A DNA stretch of 64,000 bases from Novosphingobium sp. PhB165. Lineage in GTDB: Bacteria; Pseudomonadota; Alphaproteobacteria; Sphingomonadales; Sphingomonadaceae. Shown in pieces: positions 7,524 through 14,203 of the stretch. The notes below the pieces were generated by a model. That model did no database searches and was not told the origin of the DNA. It was given only the letters and a program-made list of their open reading frames with translations. Location of the stretch: contig NZ_SLVB01000002.1 in assembly GCF_004341845.1 (NCBI RefSeq), positions 124,001 through 188,000 of the forward strand, given 5' to 3'. The position numbers were made by a program, and so were the translations under genes. Within the stretch, counting starts at the first letter, position 1; each line of letters begins with the position of its first letter.

Positions 7524-9551
7524 GTGACTGCTTCAGTGGACAACTGCAACGCCGAGATGCAACCGGTTTGCGTAAACCTCTTGGGGGTATTCGCAATCCG
7601 GCATCAGGGGGCGAACATGCCGCTGCCGGGGCGGAAGGCGCGGGGCATTCTTGCCTATCTGACGCTGGCTCCGGACCGAAGCGCGACGCGGGAAAGCCTG
7701 GCGGGTCTGTTGTGGAGCGATCGGGCACCCATGCAAGCCAGAGCGAGCCTTCGACAGGCGCTGAAGGAACTGCGCGAACTGTCGGGCCTTGGCGAGGCTT
7801 TCGCCATGGATCGCGATGCCGTTCATCTGGATGGGCAGCGGGTGCAATCCGATCTGGATTTGATCAGCAAGGCGGCCCACGCGCAGGATCTGGAGGTCCT
7901 GGCCACGGTGCTGGGCCATTCGCATGGCGATGTGCTGGAGGACTTTCTCGACCTCTCGCCGAGATTCGACGAATGGCTGATGGCCGAGCGTGTCCGGCTG
8001 CGCGAGCAGGTACTGGAAGAGGTGCTCGACGCCCTGCGATGCGCGGGCTTGCATGACATGAAGCACGCCCGCGAAATCCTGCGATCGCTCGATCGCCTTG
8101 AGCCGGCCAACGAAGCCGCCGCGCGGTTGGGCATGCGGCTCGACCATGACATCGGTGATGGCAGCTCGCTCCACCGCCGCTACCGCGAGCTGTGCAATCG
8201 GCTCGACAGCGAGTTCGGCGCCCGCCCATCGGCGCGGACGCGCGAACTGTTCCATTCACTGGCTGAAGGTATCTCGCCTTCCCAGGACGCAGTGGGCGGC
8301 GGGGGGCGAAGGGCGAATTCTCCCAGCATAGCGCTGCGCAGCCGCGACATGATGCCGCTTGTGCTGGTCTCGCCGCTCCGCGCGCAGGGGCAGGAGGATG
8401 CGGTGCGCTCGTTCGGCGAGGCCTGCGTCGACGAGATCCGCAGCGCCGTCTGCCAGTTTCGCGGCCTCCACGTCCTGGCGCTCGACGAAGGCGATGTCGG
8501 CTCCGTCGTTGCCGAGGCGGAACATGCTCTGGCCATCTATTCCCTATCCGGGAACGTGCGGCAGATCGGTTCCGGCTATCAGGCCAGCCTGCAACTTGCC
8601 AATGCGGCAAGCCACGTGATCCTCTGGGCCGAAACTATCCGGCTCGCGGCGCTGGAGATCGAGGCGATCGACATGCTGGTCGAGAAGGCGAGCGGAGTCG
8701 TCCTGCCCGCGATCGACCGCGATCTTGAAAGGCAGCTGTGGTCGCACGACGGCGAATTGGCGGAGGAAGGCGCGAAATACACGCGGGCGCGATTGCTGAT
8801 CCGCCAGTTGGGCGATCTGGAGTCCGTGAAAGCGGCGGTGGCTCTGTTGGAAGAGCTGGTCGAGGAGGATCCGGCCCATATCGCCGCCCGGCTGCTGCTG
8901 GTTCGTATGTACAACACCGATTTCTGGCAGCAGGTCTGCGGCCATGACGTTCAGGCTTTCAGGGAGGCGTCCGAACGGCATCTACGGGAGGCGGTCAAGG
9001 TGCAACCCGGGCACTGCGAAGTGCGGCTGCGTCAGGCATGGTGCGAGCTTCGCAAGGGCAATGTCGCGCATGCCGAACGCGAGTTCAAGGCCGCGCTGGC
9101 GGCATTGCCGAACGATCCGGACATGGTGAACATGTGCGCGTTCGGCATGTGCCACCTCGGCCTTTTCGAGGCGGCGGAAGACCTGATGCAGCGGGCGTTC
9201 CGGCAGAATCCATTCCCGCCCAGCGACTATCACGCCGATTACGCGGTCCTTGCGGCGCTGCGGGGATTTGCGGAGGACGCGGAGGCGCATTTCTCCGTAT
9301 CGGGCGAAATGGGGCTGCAATACACCGCCGTCCGCATGGCGAATGCCGTAAGGCTGGACGATAGCGACGGCCTGATGGCAGAAATCGAAGAGCGCTTCAG
9401 GGATGCTTTTTTGCGTGCCTGGCAGCAGCCGACGAAGCCGCAGCTGGAGGATGTGATGGAGTGGGTGGACTATACCTTGCCGCTCAACCCCATCGAACAT
9501 CGCACGTTCATCAAGTCGAACCTTGCGCAAATACTGGCTCCGCGTTGGTGA
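7524..9551 (+). CDS. BTAD/TolB-like/TPR transcriptional regulator
   Basis: A 675-residue cytoplasmic protein, GTG start at 7524 (an in-frame stop at 7482 rules out much more; ATG 7557 is an alternative). Residues about 15-100 are a SARP-like winged helix (VNLLGVFAIRHQG, ARGILAYLTLAP, ESLAGLLW, ASLRQALKEL). Residues about 105-240 are a bacterial transcriptional activator (BTAD) helical repeat. A linker follows, then a TolB/adenylate-cyclase-associated-like domain (PLVLVSPLRA..., YSLSGNVRQIGSGYQASLQL, ILWAETI). The C-terminal third is TPR-like (AHIAARLLLVRMY, LPNDPDMVNMCAFGMCHLG). Its last 41 bp overlap the end of the convergent YcaO-TfuA gene, so it is the likely regulator of that locus (inference). 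Confidence 0.75.
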   Translation: MTASVDNCNAEMQPVCVNLLGVFAIRHQGANMPLPGRKARGILAYLTLAPDRSATRESLAGLLWSDRAPMQARASLRQALKELRELSGLGEAFAMDRDAVHLDGQRVQSDLDLISKAAHAQDLEVLATVLGHSHGDVLEDFLDLSPRFDEWLMAERVRLREQVLEEVLDALRCAGLHDMKHAREILRSLDRLEPANEAAARLGMRLDHDIGDGSSLHRRYRELCNRLDSEFGARPSARTRELFHSLAEGISPSQDAVGGGGRRANSPSIALRSRDMMPLVLVSPLRAQGQEDAVRSFGEACVDEIRSAVCQFRGLHVLALDEGDVGSVVAEAEHALAIYSLSGNVRQIGSGYQASLQLANAASHVILWAETIRLAALEIEAIDMLVEKASGVVLPAIDRDLERQLWSHDGELAEEGAKYTRARLLIRQLGDLESVKAAVALLEELVEEDPAHIAARLLLVRMYNTDFWQQVCGHDVQAFREASERHLREAVKVQPGHCEVRLRQAWCELRKGNVAHAEREFKAALAALPNDPDMVNMCAFGMCHLGLFEAAEDLMQRAFRQNPFPPSDYHADYAVLAALRGFAEDAEAHFSVSGEMGLQYTAVRMANAVRLDDSDGLMAEIEERFRDAFLRAWQQPTKPQLEDVMEWVDYTLPLNPIEHRTFIKSNLAQILAPRW

Positions 9552-11406
9552 GGAGCTGTTCGTAGTAGAAAGTTCGGGGAGGCTCTGCGCAAGCTGCGAC
9601 CGCGCCTGTGCGCGGCTTGCGCATCGCTTCGAGAATGCGCTCCGCATCGTGTCTTTTGATCGAAGGGCAACGCTCAAGCTGATCGGCCGGAACCGGAAAA
9701 TCGCGCCCGGTACGCTGCGTGAAAAGCGCGCGGCAGTGGCGCCAGGTCCGGACGGTGTAATCCGTGGTGCGCACGATGCGCTGCATCATGCGGCGGTCTC
9801 TCTCCTCAACGTCGAGGCCTGCCAACACGAATTCCGCGTCGACGAGAGCCGTCGTCATGGGAGCGTAGCCAAGCTCGCGGGGGGCATGGCAAATGAGCAC
9901 CGCGTCGTCGCGGATCAATGTGCCGCGACGGTAGGCGTCGTAGATATCGCCGATCCCTTCCATGCCATAGACATCCAGCTCGGCAGCGCGGATCGCGCCG
10001 AGGCTCGCGCCGCCGATTACGCGGACGCCGGCTGCCAGCAAGCTGAGTATTTCCTTGTGCCAAGTCGTGCGCGCTGTTCGGAAGAAGCCGTCGATCAGCG
10101 CCACCGTCGCGGGGGGCTTGTCGAGAAGCGCGGCCAGATCGCCGCAGACGGCGGGCGGGCGGACTTCGATATCGTCGGCAACGTCGAGGCCGTATAGGCT
10201 GGGCCCCGCGAACAGAACGGTGTCGCGACGGCGCGCGCGCAAGATGGTGGGGGCGCGGCGATCCGGCTCATGGGGCTCATTCGCTCTCGCCAGATCCATG
10301 AGGCCGGGCGCCAGACAATGCCACAGGCTCAAGCCCTCCACCGGGAGTTGGTGCTTGAACGCGACAACCGGTACGTCGGCAATTGACCGCGCCGCCTGCA
10401 ACAGGAAGTGCAGGCGGGCTGGGGCGTCCAGCCCCTCGCGGGTCGGTATGTCGTGCCAGCGGTGGGAGCCTTCGCCAAACCCGAGGTATGAAAGCAGGAC
10501 GGCGAATTCCTGCTGCCTCCCCATTGCATAGGATTGCGCTTCAAGATCGTCGCGCGCGCCGGCGAACAGGGTCGCGCGCGACTGGACGGCTTCGAGCATG
10601 GCCCGTGCGAAGGCGACACGTCTGTCCGGATGGCAGCCGCTGCCGGCCGAGGGGGCGAGATCGTCGAACTGGCGTTTCGTTTCGGTAATCAGGCACTGGA
10701 AGGCAGCGATCCCGAATGCGTCGCCAATGCTCCAGGCACGCAGTTGAAAGCCCGCCGCCTGAATGTGCCGTATAAGTCGGATAAGAACGGGGTCGTCGAT
10801 GGTTGCGAGCACCACTTGCTGCGCGCAGCGTTCTCGCGGCGAGAGTGCTTCGACTTGCGCGCAGCAATGGTGCTCCAGCAGCTCGGCCACTCCGGATGCC
10901 CGTGCTTCGTCGTCATTGTTACCGCAAGCGAGGCCGTTGGAGGTCACGCTGAATTCAAAGCAGTGCTGCGTGAAATCGAGCGACAGAAGATCGAACGGGA
11001 CTTTGCACGGCGCATGGTTGAAGAGGTCCAGTCCATCCAGCCAGTAGCGCTCCCGGTGGGAGGCCAGTGACAGGGCGAGTGCGTGCCTGTCGCCCGACCA
11101 CAACAACCGATCCGAGGGATCGAGATCGATCAGCCGTGCCCGGGAGGTTGGTGGCTGCAGATTTTCCGCTGCCCAGAGTTCGACCGCTTCGAGCAGGGCG
11201 CCAACAGTACCGGCCATCGGCGTTATGCCCTTGCCCTGCGAAACGCTCAGCGATTTCGAAAAGGGGCGGATTGCCTGAAACACCGGTATGCCCGGCACGG
11301 CGAACCGGGAAACATCGCCGATGCGCGTAACACCGGCGATGCGGGCGGCCTTTCGCGCCAGGAAAAGGGTCTTGCTTAAATCTCGAGCACGAGGCTCAAG
11401 TGTCAT
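9511..11406 (-). CDS. YcaO-TfuA fusion, predicted peptide thioamidation enzyme
   Basis: A 631-residue protein. Residues 1 to about 385 are a YcaO domain: SVSQGKGITPMAGTVGALLEAVE (56-76) is the ATP/Mg-binding block, ACGNNDDEARASGVAELLEHH (160-180) the second, and GSGCHPDRRVAFARAMLEAVQSR (255-277) with AGARDD (282-287) the third. Residues about 396-625 are TfuA: LFAGPSL (398-404), PPAVCGDL (417-424), LIDGFF (437-442), GGASLGAIRAAELDVYGMEG (465-484) and RDDAVLICH (499-507). YcaO enzymes activate a backbone amide with ATP, and a TfuA partner supplies sulfur for thioamides, as in methyl-coenzyme M reductase thioglycine and thiovarsolin biosynthesis. Here both parts are one chain. Its ATG overlaps the stop of the 93-residue gene (ATGA), so the two are co-translated. 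Confidence 0.85.
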   Translation of the reverse strand: MTLEPRARDLSKTLFLARKAARIAGVTRIGDVSRFAVPGIPVFQAIRPFSKSLSVSQGKGITPMAGTVGALLEAVELWAAENLQPPTSRARLIDLDPSDRLLWSGDRHALALSLASHRERYWLDGLDLFNHAPCKVPFDLLSLDFTQHCFEFSVTSNGLACGNNDDEARASGVAELLEHHCCAQVEALSPRERCAQQVVLATIDDPVLIRLIRHIQAAGFQLRAWSIGDAFGIAAFQCLITETKRQFDDLAPSAGSGCHPDRRVAFARAMLEAVQSRATLFAGARDDLEAQSYAMGRQQEFAVLLSYLGFGEGSHRWHDIPTREGLDAPARLHFLLQAARSIADVPVVAFKHQLPVEGLSLWHCLAPGLMDLARANEPHEPDRRAPTILRARRRDTVLFAGPSLYGLDVADDIEVRPPAVCGDLAALLDKPPATVALIDGFFRTARTTWHKEILSLLAAGVRVIGGASLGAIRAAELDVYGMEGIGDIYDAYRRGTLIRDDAVLICHAPRELGYAPMTTALVDAEFVLAGLDVEERDRRMMQRIVRTTDYTVRTWRHCRALFTQRTGRDFPVPADQLERCPSIKRHDAERILEAMRKPRTGAVAACAEPPRTFYYEQLLTNAEPVFAQGST

Positions 11407-11684
11407 TTACCGGATCTATGTGCGGATTGACCCAATAGTGCAGATTGCATTGAATAGAATTTCATAGTGACTGGAGCGGTGTCCTTATTTTCTTCGGTGA
11501 TTGGTGTTGCATTGAGGGTCAGCGTTTCAAAAAGTGCTTTGATCCCTGCAAGTGCCGATTCGGAAAGCGCATCCTCCGCAAAGGAGTATACCGATCCGCA
11601 CAGCACGTAATGCGGCTTGCCATCCAGATCCATCGCAATAAAGAAATGGTCGGGAATGTCAGTTTGATCGTCGATTTCAGCCAA
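11403..11684 (-). CDS. 93-residue protein coupled to YcaO-TfuA, candidate RiPP precursor
   Basis: Starts at TTG 11684 behind a strong GAGGAGGT site and ends in an ATGA overlap with the YcaO-TfuA gene. I recognise no family. The N-terminal part is acidic (MAEIDDQTDIPDHFF...); the middle FAEDALSESALAGIKALFETL (35-55) could be a helix; the C-terminal stretch MKFYSMQSALLGQSAHRSGK (74-93) is short, basic and contains Gly and Ser. That layout (acidic leader, short distinct tail) fits a RiPP precursor, but the protein could instead be a small accessory or recognition protein. There is one Cys (residue 29). Base composition is AT-richer than the genes around it, a sign of transfer or relaxed codon use. 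Confidence 0.6.
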   Translation of the reverse strand: MAEIDDQTDIPDHFFIAMDLDGKPHYVLCGSVYSFAEDALSESALAGIKALFETLTLNATPITEENKDTAPVTMKFYSMQSALLGQSAHRSGK

Positions 11685-11710
11685 TGTTACCTCCTCGATT
11701 CCCGAGGGGC

Positions 11711-11737
11711 ATCATATCATTCTTCGTGTATTACGAA
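11711..11737 (-). promoter_or_regulatory. Putative promoter and operator of the YcaO-TfuA operon
   Basis: On the minus strand TATGAT (11716-11711) is a good -10, 27 nt before the TTG start. A perfect inverted repeat TTCGT-GTATT-ACGAA (11723-11737) lies directly upstream, in the place of the spacer/-35, and no good -35 hexamer is seen. That arrangement suits an activator or repressor site; the BTAD protein is the obvious candidate (inference). Confidence 0.35.
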
Positions 11738-12321
11738 AATGAATTGATGATTTTGTAATTCCGCCCGTTAAAATTTGACTTGTAAGATCATAATTAGTTG
11801 GTGAGTTGGCGAGAATATAATCGATTGCAGTTTCGCTGTGCGCTTGGATTACAAATGATTAGAAAAATGTTGTCCCACAATTTCTGGAGCAATTTCATTG
11901 AATTCGGCTGCCTCCCAAAGCAACGGGTGGGACCTTCCCTGCTTTTGATTGGGTAGTGGAGGGCGGGGCGCGAGGGCAGCGAGCGGCTATCAATTTCTTC
12001 GCATCTACCAATTCTTCCGCACGGCCTTTGCGCTCTTGTGGGATGGGGCGAAGCAACGGCGCCGGGGCACACCGCATTCGCGTGTGTTGTTTAGCTCGGC
12101 GCCGTGGGAAAGGCCGCCCTCAATGCTAACAGTCGCGCCGCGGAGTTCGTTGCTTCACCCTTCCGGTTCGGTGGCGAGTTCCTCCCGAGACGGCGGTTTA
12201 CGCGCGACCGGCACCGATTAATCCGTCTGTGGCGAGCTGTTGACCGGGCCCAAGAACTGGACCGCTCTCCATTTCTCTTCCCGCAGCGTAGATTGCTAGG
12301 CAGAATTGAGGATGGTTGGCT
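11738..12321. other. AT-rich intergenic stretch without a gene
   Basis: The right-hand part to about 11910 is clearly AT-rich; the rest is closer to the window's composition. Open frames here have no ribosome site or recognisable motif in either direction. I found no transposase remnant, tRNA or direct-repeat boundary. It separates the YcaO-TfuA operon from the SDR gene, which ends at 12322. Confidence 0.5.
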
Positions 12322-13182
12322 CTACGCATCGCTGGCGACGGGATCGAGTTCGATGCCCATCTCGGCCATCTCTCGTTCTGCCCAGAACAGGCGCCCGGTA
12401 TATTCCCAAGGGTTCTCGCAGGCCGCGAAATAGACCAGCATCCGCGCAGGCACGGCCATGGGCACCGCCACGCTGTCATCCAGTCCGCGCTCTTTCACCC
12501 GGATCTGCACCAGTTCGGTGGAGACCAGTCCCGGATGCATGCCGATGATTGCAATGTTCCGGGCGTGGAATTCCGGTGCCATGCAATTGCCGAAACGGTC
12601 CAGCGCCCGCTTGCTCGAATAGTAACCCGGCACCGCGAGGCTGAACGTGCCGACGGCGTCCAGCTTCGGCGGTTCCTCGGCCCGGCGGAAAACCTCGCCG
12701 CTTCCGGTGGACAGATTGATGATGCGCCCGCCGCCGCGCTTTTCCATGATCGGCACGACCAGTTGCGTAAGCGTGAACGGCGCGTGCACATTGACGTCGA
12801 ATTGGTAGAGCCACTCGGCGCGGGTCAATTCGAGGAACGGCTTGCCCCAGATATCGCCCGTGGTCGCGGCGGCATTGTTGACGAGGACGTCGACGCCGCC
12901 GAAGCGGGATACTGCAGCATCGACGAGTGCCTTCAGATCGTCCTCCCTGGCAAGGTCGGTCGCCACGGCGATGGCTTCGCCGCCCATAGCTTCGATCCGA
13001 GCGAGCGTTTCGCCGATCGTCCCCGGCAAGGCTTCGTCGACCTCCACCGTGCGGGCCGCCAATACCACCCGCGCGCCGCGTGCGGCAAACTGGAGCGCGG
13101 CTTCCTTGCCCACACCCCGGCTGGCTCCGGTAATAATCACGACCTTGCCGTGGAGATCGAGTTCGTTCTGCCTTTCCATCAT
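12322..13182 (-). CDS. Short-chain dehydrogenase/reductase
   Basis: A 286-residue classical SDR. I start at the first ATG of ATGATG (13182); the longer frame would cover the whole divergent promoter and the IclR start. Residues 15-25 carry TGASRGVG (NAD(P) binding), then NNAA, a Ser in LSTGSG, and the active-site YYSSK. The acidic residue after the second strand is not obvious (LAARTVEVDE), so NADP is slightly favoured. It is divergent from an IclR regulator with a palindrome between them and is probably controlled by it. Substrate unknown. Confidence 0.85.
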   Translation of the reverse strand: MMERQNELDLHGKVVIITGASRGVGKEAALQFAARGARVVLAARTVEVDEALPGTIGETLARIEAMGGEAIAVATDLAREDDLKALVDAAVSRFGGVDVLVNNAAATTGDIWGKPFLELTRAEWLYQFDVNVHAPFTLTQLVVPIMEKRGGGRIINLSTGSGEVFRRAEEPPKLDAVGTFSLAVPGYYSSKRALDRFGNCMAPEFHARNIAIIGMHPGLVSTELVQIRVKERGLDDSVAVPMAVPARMLVYFAACENPWEYTGRLFWAEREMAEMGIELDPVASDA

Positions 13183-13190
13183 CTCATCCG

Positions 13191-13204
13191 TTCCAATATT
13201 GGAA
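13191..13204. promoter_or_regulatory. Perfect palindrome between SDR and IclR genes
   Basis: TTCCAATATTGGAA is a perfect 14-bp palindrome, 9 bp upstream of the SDR start and about 84 bp upstream of the IclR start. It continues into the AT-rich ATATATATTG. IclR-family operators are often near-palindromes built from TGGAA/TTCCA halves, so this is a likely autoregulatory site. Confidence 0.55.
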
Positions 13205-13287
13205 TATATATTGTTATTTATGGAACGATGTGATTTACGAAGATTGGAGTCAATACCTTTGTAAATCTCGGGACAGGAAGTTCGCCC

Positions 13288-14178
13288 TTGCCAGACACGT
13301 CCAATCCGACCGCTCGCGTGATCGACGTGCTGAACTTCCTCACCGCGCGGCCCACGGAAAGCTTCTCGCTGGCGGAAATCGCACGACATCTTGGGCTAAG
13401 TAACGGATCGGCGCATCGAATCCTGACCACTTTGGCCGGGGCCGGGTTCCTCTCGCGCAATGAAAAGCAGCGAACCTATTCGCTGGGCATGGCGATGGTG
13501 GCGATCGGGCAAGCGGCCGTGGAAAAACATCGCGGGATCGACATCGCACGACGCGAGATTGCACGCCTGGCACTGGAACTGAACGTTCAGTGCAGCGCCA
13601 ACACCGTGGTCGATGACGAGATTCTGGTGCTGGCCAAGGAAGGGACGCCGCAATCGCATCGCGGCCTGACGCGCGTGGGAGAGCGCCGTCCGCTCGTGCC
13701 GCCGCTTGGGCTTTGCCATGTTGCCTGGGGTGGAGATGCGGTGATCGACGCATATCTCGACAAGGCGACCCCCCACATCAGCGAAGCGGTTCGTGCACGG
13801 CTATTGGCGGCATTCCCCGTAATTCGGCGGCGCGGCTACGCGGTTGCCGCCAACGGGCCCAGTACCAGCCACGCCCGCGAGGCGACCGCGCTGCCGGCCG
13901 GTCAGAAGCGCGACGAGGCTTACTGGTCGTCCGTGTTCGATCTGGTGAGCCACCTGACGCCGCGCGAAGTGCAGCTTCTCGACCTCAGTGATCTGGGCGA
14001 GGACGGGATTGGCTATATCACCGCGCCCGTGTTTTCGCCCACGGGCACCGTTTCGCTGCAACTGGTCATCAGCGGCATTCCCCGGAATCTCAGTGTCGGA
14101 GAGATCGAGCACTATGCCGATAGGTTAGGCGCCATTGCCGCTTTCATCACGGACGAGACTCACGGCCGCAGACCATAG
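13288..14178 (+). CDS. IclR family transcriptional regulator
   Basis: A 296-residue protein starting at TTG 13288, with AGGAAG 7 nt upstream. Residues 8-70 form the winged helix (SLAEIARHLGLSNGSAHRIL); residues about 80-290 form the GAF-like effector domain (LECs such as VGERRPLVPPLG and FPVIRRRGYAVA). The usual second-half Cys/Ser signature region is present but degenerate. It is divergent from the SDR gene and should control it. The effector is unknown. Confidence 0.85.
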   Translation: MPDTSNPTARVIDVLNFLTARPTESFSLAEIARHLGLSNGSAHRILTTLAGAGFLSRNEKQRTYSLGMAMVAIGQAAVEKHRGIDIARREIARLALELNVQCSANTVVDDEILVLAKEGTPQSHRGLTRVGERRPLVPPLGLCHVAWGGDAVIDAYLDKATPHISEAVRARLLAAFPVIRRRGYAVAANGPSTSHAREATALPAGQKRDEAYWSSVFDLVSHLTPREVQLLDLSDLGEDGIGYITAPVFSPTGTVSLQLVISGIPRNLSVGEIEHYADRLGAIAAFITDETHGRRP

Positions 14179-14203
14179 CGATGGAGCTACCGACAGCTGA
14201 GGA

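Noticed and set aside
7457..8056. 199-residue plus-strand frame with an AAGAGG site overlapping the BTAD gene start
   Set aside because: Its sequence is low-complexity (Gly/Ala/Arg) after the first 20 residues with no motif, whereas the overlapping frame encodes clear domains.
11794..12072. 92-residue minus-strand frame upstream of the YcaO-TfuA operon as an alternative precursor
   Set aside because: No ribosome site, composition differs along its length, and it crosses the AT-rich promoter.
11738..12321. Integration site or insertion-sequence remnant
   Set aside because: No terminal inverted repeats, target duplication, tRNA end or transposase motif could be found by eye.
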